From CBCXVS01 sp965178525 (lineage in GTDB: Bacteria; Tectomicrobia; Entotheonellia; Entotheonellales; Entotheonellaceae): a stretch of DNA of 24,624 nt. Numbering within the stretch: the stretch's first letter is position 1; the number at the start of each line of letters is the position of its first letter. The DNA lies in NCBI GenBank assembly GCA_965178525.1, contig CBCXVS010000090.1, positions 1-24,624 of the forward strand. The letters run 5' to 3'. Of this stretch, positions 14,877 to 22,492 are shown one piece after another. A model generated the notes under the pieces. That model was not told the origin of the DNA, made no database searches, and worked only from the letters and a program-made list of their open reading frames with translations. The position numbers were made by a program, and so were the translations under genes.

Positions 14877-16748
14877 ATGGAGAACATGACGTCGATTGCG
14901 TTGATGGCTGGCGTGGCTCTGATCGCGTTGCTCGTGATAGGGCTGATGATGTCTCGCTTGTACAATCGCGCGTCGAAAGAGATCGCGTTTGTCCGTACCG
15001 GTTTGGGCGGTCAACGGGTGGTGCTCGACGGCGGCGCCCTGGTGTTCCCGGTCATGCATGACACCATTTCCGTGAATATGAACACGTTGCGGCTTGAGGT
15101 CCAGCGGATCAATGCACAGGCGTTGATCACCCGCGATCGGATGCGTGCTGACGTCCAGGCGGAATTTTACGTGCGCGTGCAACCGACCCAAGAGGCGATT
15201 GCCAATGCGGCGCAAACGCTGGGGCAACGCACCATGCAACCGGATGATCTGAAAGAGTTGGTCGAAGGCAAATTTGTGGATGCGCTCCGCGCGGTGGCCG
15301 CGGAGATGGCGATGGAAGAGTTGCATGAAAAACGCGTCGATTTTGTGCAAAAAGTGCAAGTGGCGGTGACCGAGGATTTGCTCAAGAATGGTCTGGAGTT
15401 GGAAAGCGTGTCGCTCACCAGTCTGGATCAAACCAGTCGCGAATTTTTGAATCCACAGAACGCCTTTGATGCACAAGGGCTCACGTTGCTGACTCAACAG
15501 ATTGAGATGCGCCGCAAAGAGCGAAACGATATCGAACAAGAGACCGAGGTGGCCGTACAAAGTAAGAACCTTGAGGCGGAACGTCAGCAGCTGGAAATTG
15601 CCAAACAGAAAGAGCACGCCACCTTGGAGCAACAGCGCGAGGTGGAATACGCGCGTCTGGAGCAAACTCAGGAGGTTGAGGTCCGGCGAGCGGCCCAAAT
15701 GGCCGAAATCGCCCGGCAAAAAGCGGAGCGAGAACGCGAGGCGAAGGAGGCTGAAATTGCCGCGCAACAAAAGGTAGATCAGGTGCAAATTCAGTCGGAG
15801 AAAGCTATCGAAGAAGAACGCATTAAGAAAGATCAACTGATTCGTGAGAGCGAAATTGCCCGAGCTCGCGCCTTAGAGACGGCTGAAATCGAGAAAACCA
15901 AAACGGTTGAATTGTCCGAGCAAGATCGGGCGATTACGATTGCCGAGAAATCCAAAGAGCAGTCGGAGGCCCAGGCCGAAGCCGACCGCGCTCGTGCCGA
16001 CGCAGTGCAAGCGGAAGAAGCGGTGGTCACCACGCGCGAACGCGAGCAGGCGGAACGGCAAAAGCAAGTGGAGTTGGTGCAAGCGGCCCAAGAGGCCGAA
16101 CGGCAGGCGATTGGCATCACGGTGGCAGCTGAAGCGGAAAAACAAGCCGCTGAGGACCGTGCCGCAGCCGCGCGCACCCTCGCGCAAGGTGAAGCGGACA
16201 AGGCCCGGATCGAGGCCGAGGGTCACGCCCAGGCCGAGCTCGTAGCCGCGCAGGCGGCTGAGAAGCGCTACGCGGTGGATGCGGCTGGTAAACGGGCCAT
16301 CAATGACGCGAGCAATGTCTTGTCGCCGGAGCAAATCGCCATGCAAATCAAAATGTTGCTGATTGAGCACCTGCCGGGCATTATTCATGAAAGTGTCAAA
16401 CCGATCGAACAGATCGAGGGTATCAAGATTTGGCACGTGGACGGTTTGGGAGGGAACCATCATGGCCTGCCTGAAGCGAACGGCGAGGGTGCGGCGAATC
16501 TGGCCGAACAGGTGGTGAATAGTGCCTTGCGGTATCGCAGTCAAGCGCCGTTGTTAGATGCATTGCTCAACGAACTGGGGCTCAGTGGTGGGAATATTCA
16601 GGGGTTGACGGCAGCGCTGCATGACACCAGCCATGGGGCTCGGCAGACCGAAGCAGAGGTGGCAGAGGTGGGAAAGAAGGAGGAAGAACACGGCACCGAG
16701 GAGAGCTATAAAAACCTCAGTTCGGTAGACGGCAACTCATCAGTATGA
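14877..16748 (+). CDS. yqiK: Flotillin family protein, YqiK type
   Basis: A 623-residue membrane scaffold. One N-terminal membrane helix (about residues 5-26) is followed by RLYNRASKEIAFVRTGLGGQRVV, closely resembling E. coli YqiK. The SPFH/band-7 domain (about 30-200) contains VFPVMHDTISVNMNTLRLEV, NAAQTLGQRTM, ELVEGKFVDALRAVAAEMAMEELHE and NGLELESVSLTSLDQT. A long charged Ala/Glu/Arg coiled coil runs to about residue 480 and then a flotillin C-terminus (NVLSPEQIAMQIKMLLIEHLPGIIHES...IEGIKIWHVDGLGG). The last 100 residues are an extra Glu/Gly-rich tail not found in E. coli YqiK. AAGGAG at 14864-14869 gives a strong ribosome site. It functions with YqiJ in organising detergent-resistant membrane domains. 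Long antisense reading frames in this gene come from its biased coiled-coil codons and are not genes. Confidence 0.92.
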   Translation: MENMTSIALMAGVALIALLVIGLMMSRLYNRASKEIAFVRTGLGGQRVVLDGGALVFPVMHDTISVNMNTLRLEVQRINAQALITRDRMRADVQAEFYVRVQPTQEAIANAAQTLGQRTMQPDDLKELVEGKFVDALRAVAAEMAMEELHEKRVDFVQKVQVAVTEDLLKNGLELESVSLTSLDQTSREFLNPQNAFDAQGLTLLTQQIEMRRKERNDIEQETEVAVQSKNLEAERQQLEIAKQKEHATLEQQREVEYARLEQTQEVEVRRAAQMAEIARQKAEREREAKEAEIAAQQKVDQVQIQSEKAIEEERIKKDQLIRESEIARARALETAEIEKTKTVELSEQDRAITIAEKSKEQSEAQAEADRARADAVQAEEAVVTTREREQAERQKQVELVQAAQEAERQAIGITVAAEAEKQAAEDRAAAARTLAQGEADKARIEAEGHAQAELVAAQAAEKRYAVDAAGKRAINDASNVLSPEQIAMQIKMLLIEHLPGIIHESVKPIEQIEGIKIWHVDGLGGNHHGLPEANGEGAANLAEQVVNSALRYRSQAPLLDALLNELGLSGGNIQGLTAALHDTSHGARQTEAEVAEVGKKEEEHGTEESYKNLSSVDGNSSV

Positions 16749-16888
16749 TGCTGTGCTCGGGAGGACATGAGTATACTTTGCGACACATCGCAGTGTTGAA
16801 TGCAGCTCTTCAGCGGTTTTGAAAGCCTCAAGGAGAGCTGAGGAACCGATCTGCAAGGCGTCTATAGTGAGAATCTAGCTTGAGTAAC

Positions 16889-17620
16889 CTAGACACTCAA
16901 ATAATATTTCTTCACGAACTCGTGTTCGCTCAGCTCTGCCGTGCTATGTCCCTCAAACGCGATGCGCCCTTCGACCAGGATGTAGCCGCGATCCGCGATC
17001 TTCGTGGCCTGGTGAAAATTTTGTTCCGTCATGAGCACGGTCAAACCATACCGCTCTTGCAATTCCTTGATCTTGGCAATGAGATGACTCACCAAGATGG
17101 GCGCCAGACCAATCGAGGGCTCGTCCACGAGAAGAATCTTCGGCTGCGACATCATGGCCCGGGCCACGGCGAGCATTTGTTGCTCACCGCCACTCAAACT
17201 GCCAGCGAGCTGCTTGCGGCGCTCGTGGAGCACCGGGAAGGTGTCGCAGCAAAATTGCAGATTGCGGCCAATGTCGCGACGCGTATCCATGCGATAGGCG
17301 CCAAGCAAGAGATTCTCCTCCACCGTCAGCTTCGGAAACAGCCGTCTGCCCTCGGGCACGAGCGTGATGCCCAAATGGACAATCTCTTCCGGGGTCTTGC
17401 CCGTGAGATCGATGCGGCGCCCAGCGCTCTCCAGATAAATCTCCCCGGCGTCGGGGCGCACCAGACCCATGATGCACTTCATCAAGGTGCTCTTGCCATT
17501 GCCATTCGTGCCCAGCAAGACGACCGTCTCACCCTCATGAATGGTCATCGAAACTTGGTGCAGGACGCGCACCGCGCCGTAACCGGCGTCGACGTTTTGG
17601 ACCACTATCTTATTCGCCAA
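16889..17620 (-). CDS. livF: Branched-chain amino acid/amide ABC transporter ATPase LivF
   Basis: One of the two ATPases of the HAAT-type (LivKHMGF) importer. All nucleotide-binding motifs are intact: Walker A GTNGNGKST, signature LSGGEQQM, Walker B ILLVDEPSIGLAP, and the LivF-typical TEQN in place of the H-loop His. The start is the TTG at 17620, preceded by GGAGAAGG at six bases and giving LANKIVVQNVDAGYG; it overlaps the end of the livG frame by 11 bases, as is usual for coupled livG-livF. The longer frame upstream is livG read out of frame. At 243 residues it has the expected length. It is the only intact gene of its operon, so it probably has no working partners unless the lesions upstream are artefacts. 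Confidence 0.92.
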   Translation of the reverse strand: MANKIVVQNVDAGYGAVRVLHQVSMTIHEGETVVLLGTNGNGKSTLMKCIMGLVRPDAGEIYLESAGRRIDLTGKTPEEIVHLGITLVPEGRRLFPKLTVEENLLLGAYRMDTRRDIGRNLQFCCDTFPVLHERRKQLAGSLSGGEQQMLAVARAMMSQPKILLVDEPSIGLAPILVSHLIAKIKELQERYGLTVLMTEQNFHQATKIADRGYILVEGRIAFEGHSTAELSEHEFVKKYYLSV

Positions 17621-18150
17621 GGTAGGCCTTCTCCACCGCTGTATGGTTGACCACGTCCTCGGGAGCGCCTTCGGCGATCTTCTCTCCGGCATCGAGGACG
17701 ACGATACGCTCTGAAAACCGCATCACAGCCCGCATGATATGCTCGATCATAATGATCGTGATGCCCTTCGAGGCCGATGCGTTCGAGGATGTCCACCGCT
17801 TCTGCGGTGATGTCGGTTCGGTGCGCGTCGTGATTGGCCGCGTATTCCATGGGAATGCACAGATTTTCCAACACAGTCATGCTCGCGAAGGGCTTGGGAA
17901 TTTGGAAGCTGCGTACAATGCCGCGCTGCGCCCGTTTGTGCGTCGCCAGGGCGGTGATATCGGCCCCGTCAAAGAGAATGCGTCCGGCTTCCGGGCGTAG
18001 CACGCCGGAGATGCAGTTGATGAGGGTGGTTTTTCCAGAGCCGTTCGGGCCGATAAGGCCGAAGCGCTCGCCTGTTTTGACCGTGAGGCTGACCTCGCTC
18101 AGCGCTTGAAAGCCGCCAAAACGCTTGGTCACGTGCTGCAAGTCGAGCAA
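17610..18150 (-). pseudogene. livG: LivG ATPase, internally deleted and frameshifted
   Basis: The N-terminal part is normal LivG: LDLQHVTKRFGGFQALSEVS, Walker A GPNGSGKTT, and GIVRSFQIPKPFASMTVLENL. After ILERIGLEG the frame runs into nonfamily sequence (HDHYDRAYHAG...). In another frame the same DNA from GGCATCACG onward reads GITIIMIEHIMRAVMRFSERIVVLD and ends KAYLGE-TAA at 17612-17610, which is the authentic LivG C-terminus with the H-loop His. The segment normally between them, about 75-80 residues with the ABC signature and Walker B, is missing, and the deletion is not a multiple of three. The junction lies near 17760-17772. Start is the TTG at 18150. Without the signature and Walker B no ATPase function is possible. 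Confidence 0.87.
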
Positions 18151-18161
18151 CGGGGTAGCTA

Positions 18162-19106
18162 TTAGACACGCTTCCTTTTCACGATGCGCTGCACGAGTCC
18201 GACAATGCCCTCCAGCGCTAGAATGACGAAGGCGACCAGGACGACCCCGACGATCAGCAGATTGAGTTCTAACGAGATGGTAACGGTGGCGATCTGCTGT
18301 GTCGCGCCCAGCAAAACCGCCCCAACCGCGGGGCCCATCCAGGTCGCGGTCCCGCCGATCATCGGCATGGCTAGGCTATTGACCGCGTAGTCCAGATTGA
18401 AGGCAGAAGAGGGTTCCACATAAGTGACGTAGTACGGAAATGGGGCTCCGGCCATCCCCATCAGACATCCACTCGCGGTAGTGGCGAAAAGCTTGAGTTT
18501 CAGGGTGGGAACGCCCATGCACTCGGCGGCCTCTTCATCGTCTCGAATCGCCGCCAATCCCCGGCCAATCCAGGAATGTTCGATGCACCAGGCCACGGCA
18601 AGGGCGACGACGGCGAGCAACACCATCATGGCAAAGAGAAATTCTACATAATTGCTGAACAGCGGCACGCCGCGTGGCCGGATGGCGTAAAATCCCGCCG
18701 CCCCGCCGACGTAATCCCAGTTCATCACCACGGTTTGCAGGACCACGGCAAGCGCCAGCGTGGCAATGGAAAAATACACGCCCCGCAACCGCAGGGTGAG
18801 ATAGCCGATTCCCAAGCCCAAGAGCCCGGAGACGATGCCGCCAGCGAGCAGCAAAATCAAAAAATACGCGTTGAAGGCTTTGATACACACCACCGCAGTG
18901 TATGCCCTTGCCGCGAAGAACGCCGCCGTGCCGAAATTGACATAGCCGGTGTAGCCGCCCAGAATGTTCTATGCGGTGGCCAGGACGATGTATTGTAAGA
19001 TGACGTACGCGGCAAAGAAATAGTATCGATTTTCAATCACACCCGTGAGGATGAAACCGGCCGCGACCATGGCGAGCGCGAACAGCAGAAGCAAGGTGGG
19101 TTTCAA
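18162..19106 (-). pseudogene. livM: LivM permease with in-frame amber codon
   Basis: An inner-membrane permease subunit of the Liv importer. The start is the TTG at 19106, six bases after a GGGAGG, giving KPTLLLLFALAMVAAGFILTG and then a second hydrophobic segment FFAAYVILQYIVLATA. There the frame meets TAG at 18971-18969, and resumes without shift as NILGGYTGYVNFGTAAFFAARAYTA, the conserved LivM motif. The stop replaces the Trp (TGG to TAG) usually found just before N-(I/L)-L-x-GY. From there to the natural stop at 18162 the frame is intact: LRLRGVYFSIATLALAVV, GRGLAAIRDDEEAAECMGV, GPAVGAVLLGA. The full product would be 314 residues, a normal length. A shorter restart at 18893 would lack the first membrane segments. 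Confidence 0.85.
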
Positions 19107-19109
19107 GCC

Positions 19110-19358
19110 TTACCTCCCAAACAGCCCGGCCGGCCAACATGCCAGGACGAGGAGGAGCACGCCGAACGACACGGCCAAGGCCCAGGACGGTCCGTAAAAC
19201 GTCGAGGTCAGGCTTTCCGCCACGCCCAGGATAAGGGCTGCTGCCAGCGTGCCGCCGATGCTGCCCAAGCCGCCCAACACGATGATGGCGAAGACGCGGC
19301 CGATGTACTCCCGTCCGATAAATGGCTCGACCGGTCCGATAATAGGGTTGTTCCCCAA
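19110..19358 (-). pseudogene. livH: LivH permease, C-terminal fragment (downstream of IS insertion)
   Basis: The 3' end of livH, separated from its start by the insertion sequence. It resumes at GPVEPFIGREYIGRVFAIIVLGGLGSIGGTLAAALILGVAES, the conserved LivH cytoplasmic loop and following helix, and ends LACWPAGLFGR at a TAA four bases before the livM start. The first residues as read (MGNNP) come from the insertion-sequence end. Joining it to the upstream fragment through one copy of the 3-bp target gives GALLIIIGPVEPFIG with no frame change. Confidence 0.9.
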
Positions 19359-19414
19359 TAGTTAATGAGGTAGGCTATCCTCCCCCAAACGATGGAGGGA
19401 GCCCAGCCAGGTCA

Positions 19415-19942
19415 TTGGTTATCCGAGATGATCGGCAGATGAAAGCCTTAACCGGTGTGTCTCAGACGCAATTTGACTTCTTGCTGCCCGCCTTCAGCCA
19501 CGTCTATCAACAGGCTCAGCAAAAACGCTATGAGGAGGGTGTCCAAGCTGGCAAACGCAGCCGAAAGCCGGGTGCAGGTATCAAAGGCAAATTACCCACT
19601 CTGTCAGACAAACTCCTGTTCGTTCTATATTATTACAAGACGTATCCGACGTTTGATGTTCTTGGTGCACAATTTGGTATGGTACGTTCGAAAGCGAATG
19701 AAAATCTCCATAAGCTCTCTCCCATCCTGTATGACACGTTAGTGCAGTTAGACCTCATGCCTTATCGAGAGTTGAAGACCCCAGAGTCGTTGAGGGAGGC
19801 GTTGTCAGGTGTGGATCAACTGATTATTGATGCGACTGAAAGAAGCTATCGCCGGTCACAAGATGAGACGACCCAACGTGAACACTATAGTGGTAAAAAA
19901 AAGCCATACGCTGAAAAATACAGTGATGTCGATGCCGGATAA
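19415..19942 (+). CDS. IS5/ISL2-type transposase, N-terminal part (OrfA)
   Basis: It carries the helix-turn-helix DNA-binding half of the transposase (KLPTLSDKLLFVLYYYKTYPTFDVLGAQFGMVRSKANENLHKL) and the first catalytic Asp of the DDE_Tnp_4 fold (QLIIDATERSYRRSQDE), followed by REHYSGKKK. A TTG at 19415 with GGAGGGAG upstream, or the ATG at 19439 (MKALTGVSQTQFDFLLP), could start it. The frame ends soon after an A8 run (19895-19902); just past that run the family sequence continues in the next frame as SHTLKNTV. The two parts together form one transposase. Confidence 0.85.
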   Translation: MVIRDDRQMKALTGVSQTQFDFLLPAFSHVYQQAQQKRYEEGVQAGKRSRKPGAGIKGKLPTLSDKLLFVLYYYKTYPTFDVLGAQFGMVRSKANENLHKLSPILYDTLVQLDLMPYRELKTPESLREALSGVDQLIIDATERSYRRSQDETTQREHYSGKKKPYAEKYSDVDAG

Positions 19943-20339
19943 ATGGATCGTCTTTCTGGGCCGTACGTTTAGTGGTCACAACCATGATTACAGCATGTTA
20001 AAACAAGAGTTCCCACCGGACTTAGACCGGTTTAGTGACGTAGAAGTTTGGGTGCACCTGGGTTATCAGGGGATTCAGTCGGACTACAAAGGCGAAATGC
20101 TTGAGATTCCACACAAGAAACCCCGGAAGAGCAAGACGAATCCGACTCCAGAATTGACGGCGGAGCAGCAGGCGGCGAATTATGCCGTGAGTCAAGTTCG
20201 CATCTTGATCGAACATGCCATCGGCGGTATGAAGCGTTTCAACATTTTGGTGCAGCGTTTCCGCAACCGCAAAGATCACTTTGAGGATGATTCGGTGGGC
20301 ATCTGGGCTGGGCTAGGGAACCTGATCTTATGCTATTGA
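19827..20339 (+). CDS. IS5/ISL2-type transposase, C-terminal part (OrfB)
   Basis: From about 19902 this frame gives the rest of the DDE catalytic core: KKSHTLKNTVMS, GRTFSGHNHDYSMLKQEF, VWVHLGYQGIQSDYKG, IPHKKPRKSKTNP, and VRILIEHAIGGMKRFNILVQRFRNRK with the catalytic Glu. Codons 1-25 before the A8 run are out-of-frame overlap with OrfA and are probably not translated independently. The second catalytic Asp, expected in V-D-x-G-Y/F-Q-G, is His (codon CAC), so the enzyme may be dead. It stops within the right inverted repeat. Confidence 0.82.
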   Translation: MMRLKEAIAGHKMRRPNVNTIVVKKSHTLKNTVMSMPDKWIVFLGRTFSGHNHDYSMLKQEFPPDLDRFSDVEVWVHLGYQGIQSDYKGEMLEIPHKKPRKSKTNPTPELTAEQQAANYAVSQVRILIEHAIGGMKRFNILVQRFRNRKDHFEDDSVGIWAGLGNLILCY

Positions 20340-20992
20340 GGAACAACTCTAATGATTAGCAACGCACCGGCGAGGCTTGCCCTGGCCACTCCGAGTCCAA
20401 AGGCGATGGTCTTGATTTGGGTGGGATTCGCCCCCATGAGCTGGAGCGCCAGGCTATCCTGGGAAACCCCCATAATGGCTCTGCCGTAAAATGTTTTGGC
20501 GAGAAAGAGATAGAGTCCCAACGTCAGCAGGACCCCGACGAGACAGGGCACGAGCAGCCTGGGGGCGAGGCCAATGAGGCCAATGGTGATGGACGTGCCG
20601 ATGTAGGGCGCCTCGACCAGGCGGTAGTCGACACCGTATTGCAGCACCAATGCCACTTCGAGAATGAATAAGAGGCCAAAGAAGAACACCGGGCCGCGCA
20701 GGGCTGGCGCGCCTTTTTTCTCGAAACTGTTGTAATAAATACGATACACGCCAACTCCGAGGAGAAAAAAGAGAGGCGTGCAGAGCACACCTGCCAAGAT
20801 CGGGTCCAGCCCGAAGGCGGAATTGGTCACGTAGGCCGCATACGAGCCCATGATGACGAAGGTGGGGTGGGCGATGTTGACGATGTCTAGCAGGCCGAAG
20901 GCGATACCGATTCCCAAGGCCACGGCCGTGTAGAAACCGCCGAGCAGCAATCCCGCAACAATGGCGTTTAAAAGGAGCTCGACGGATACCAT
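20333..20992 (-). pseudogene. livH: LivH permease, N-terminal fragment (upstream of IS insertion)
   Basis: The first 213 codons of the LivH inner-membrane permease: MVSVELLLNAIVAGLLLGGFYTAVALGIGIAFGLLDIVNIAHPTFVIMGSYAAY is the typical opening helix and the GLxNxAHG-like loop, and FYGRAIMGVSQDSLALQLMGANP is the conserved ATPase-contact (EAA-like) loop. Family sequence continues to SLAGALLII at 20354; the last residues as read, RVVPQ, are IS sequence. A GAGGT ribosome site lies upstream of the ATG at 20992, and livK ends 18 bases upstream. The fragment would lack its last membrane helices. Confidence 0.9.
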
Positions 20993-21010
20993 GGTCGACC
21001 TCGGTTCACC

Positions 21011-22272
21011 TTACTTCGCTTTGGCGTAGGGAAAAATCAGCTCACCGGACTTCCATGCCTCCGGATAGAGGACGATACGTTTCCCCGGTCCGAAGAATTG
21101 TTTCACCTCTTTGTCCGCGATGTTTTGATACTGCACCATGAGCGTCCGTGTCGTGGCCCATTCGCCGTTGGCGCCGAATTGTATCTTGCCCACGATGGTG
21201 TCAAAGGCGTTGTTGCGGATATATTCTCCCACCGTTTTCTGCTCGATGCTCTTCGTGGCCTCGATGGCCTGCTGCAACACCTGGAGATTGGCATAGGCCC
21301 ACGGCGGCAAATAATGGCCCAGCGGGTCAACGCCCGCGGCTTCCGCTTGCGCCTGGTATTTGGTCAGAAAGGCATCCACACCGGGGAACTTTAAGGTGGG
21401 CTCGGGCACCCAGAAATCGTAGTTGACAATGCCATTCAACATCGGACCGAGCTTGGTTAAAAAGGCCGCGTACTGCAGGCCGACTATGCCGCCGCCGAAG
21501 AGCTTGGGCTCCAGGCCCACTTCATGCGCAGCGCGGGTGATGCCAACCGACCCGGGCGGATAGGAGGCGACGTACAGCACGTCGGGATGGGTCGCCTTGA
21601 TGGTCCGCACCACGGGCGAGAATCCGCCGTGCCCGGCGGGTAGGTTTTATCGTAGACAATTTTGAAGCCATGTTTTTTGGCATTTTCTCGGGCGCCGCTC
21701 TGCGCGTTGCGGGCAAATTCGGCGTCCGCACCGATCAGCGCAATGGTCTTGAGCTTGTGCTCCGTTGCGATCTTGAAAAACCCTCTCGACCAGTCCGTGC
21801 GCGGATGCGGACCTGCCGGCGCGATGCCGAAATAGTAGGGATAGTTGAATTTCTCGTTGGCAGCGAGCCCGAAGAGCCCCATGAACACGAGCCCGCGCTC
21901 CATGACCACGGGGAGGGCGGGCACAATGAGATTGGTGCCGTAGCCGGAGACGACGAAGTCGACTTGGTCAACATCGATCAGCTTTGTATAAATAGCGGGA
22001 ACACTGGCCGGTTTGGTCTGATCGTCGTAGTACACGAGTTCAACCTGGCGTCCGAGCAGCCCCCCCTTGTCGTTCACGTCTTTTGCCCAAATCTGCATGG
22101 CCAACAAGGCCGCCTTACCATTCGCGGCCAATCCGCCCGTGAGGGCCATGCCAAAGCCAATCCGAATAGGTTTGGCTGTCTGGGCTGTGAGCGGCCAAGC
22201 ATGTGTGAGAATGAAGGCGGTCAGCACCAGCCCTAGCAGCATCACGGATCGTATCCCTCGCGTGCACCTCAT
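21011..22272 (-). pseudogene. livK: LivK-type periplasmic substrate-binding protein, with one frameshift
   Basis: First gene of the transporter operon, a Peripla_BP_6 binding protein for branched-chain amino acids, amides or similar. The start is the ATG at 22272 with GGGGAG five bases upstream; a Sec signal peptide (MLLGLVLTAFILTHAWPLTA) follows. The mature protein opens PIRIGFGMALTGGLAANGKAALLAMQIWAKDVNDKGGLLGRQVELVYYDDQ, the class hallmark. After YDKTYPPGTAD the frame shifts: one extra T in the coding strand near 21621-21622 gives ADFSPVVRTIKATHPDVLYVASYPPGS and the rest of the domain to LIFPYAKAK. The restored length is about 420 residues, normal for the family. The lesion is in a short T run and is the operon defect most easily explained as sequence error. 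Confidence 0.87.
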
Positions 22273-22325
22273 ATGTCTCCCCTTCCATCCCGTACCGCGT
22301 GGAACCAATGATTCGTTCGTTGTCG

Positions 22326-22342
22326 GGTGCATTCTATGCACC
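22326..22342. promoter_or_regulatory. 17-bp palindrome upstream of livK, candidate operator
   Basis: GGTGCAT-TCT-ATGCACC is a perfect palindrome (7-3-7) ending 54 bases upstream of the livK ATG. On the minus strand its centre contains TAGAAT, a good -10 hexamer, though no -35 is visible 16-18 bases before it. The symmetry and position suggest a repressor or activator site for the transporter operon. The rest of the 220-base gap to the DUF3445 gene shows no other clear signal. Confidence 0.45.
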
Positions 22343-22492
22343 GTTCTGTCTCCCGAGGGTTGGAGCCCCCATAGTAAAATGCATCGGAAACGTAAGTCAA
22401 TGATTCTGGAGAAAAAACTGTCTATCGGGTTGTGCTATGATGAGATGTGGCCGCCGTCCGAGCCGTGGGGATTGCAGAGAAGGAAACGTGTG

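Larger units (their letters stand above)
19344..20350 (+). mobile_element. Insertion sequence, IS5 family (ISL2-like), 1007 bp, in livH
   Basis: Terminal inverted repeats of 18 bp match with two differences: left AGGGTTGTTCCCCAATAG (19344-19361), right reverse complement AGAGTTGTTCCTCAATAG (20333-20350). The flanking AAT at 19341-19343 and 20351-20353 is a 3-bp target duplication. Removing the element and one AAT restores the livH frame exactly. Element size, 3-bp ANT-type duplication and a DDE transposase split into two overlapping frames fit the ISL2 group of IS5. The transposase stop lies inside the right repeat. Its composition is less G+C-rich than the host genes. Its orientation is opposite to livH. 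Confidence 0.9.

Noticed and set aside
14859..15836. 325-codon open frame antisense to the flotillin gene
   Set aside because: Leu/His/Arg-rich product with no recognisable motif; it arises from the biased codons of the coiled coil on the other strand.
16803..16840. CAGCTCT...AGAGCTG inverted repeat between the convergent yqiK and livF genes, as terminator
   Set aside because: Only 7-bp arms around a 24-base loop and no U-tract on either side, so not an intrinsic terminator.
16880..17650. 256-codon plus-strand frame opposite livF
   Set aside because: It mirrors livF codon for codon, and livF has every ABC ATPase motif.
18162..18893. Short LivM starting at 18893 as an intact gene
   Set aside because: It would lack the first membrane segments and the conserved GGYTGYVNFG loop; the longer frame with one TAG matches the family and has a proper ribosome site.
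22067..22492. Upstream extension of the DUF3445 reading frame (142 extra codons)
   Set aside because: It is antisense to the livK signal-peptide region and intergenic DNA, shows no family similarity, and a good ribosome site precedes 22493.
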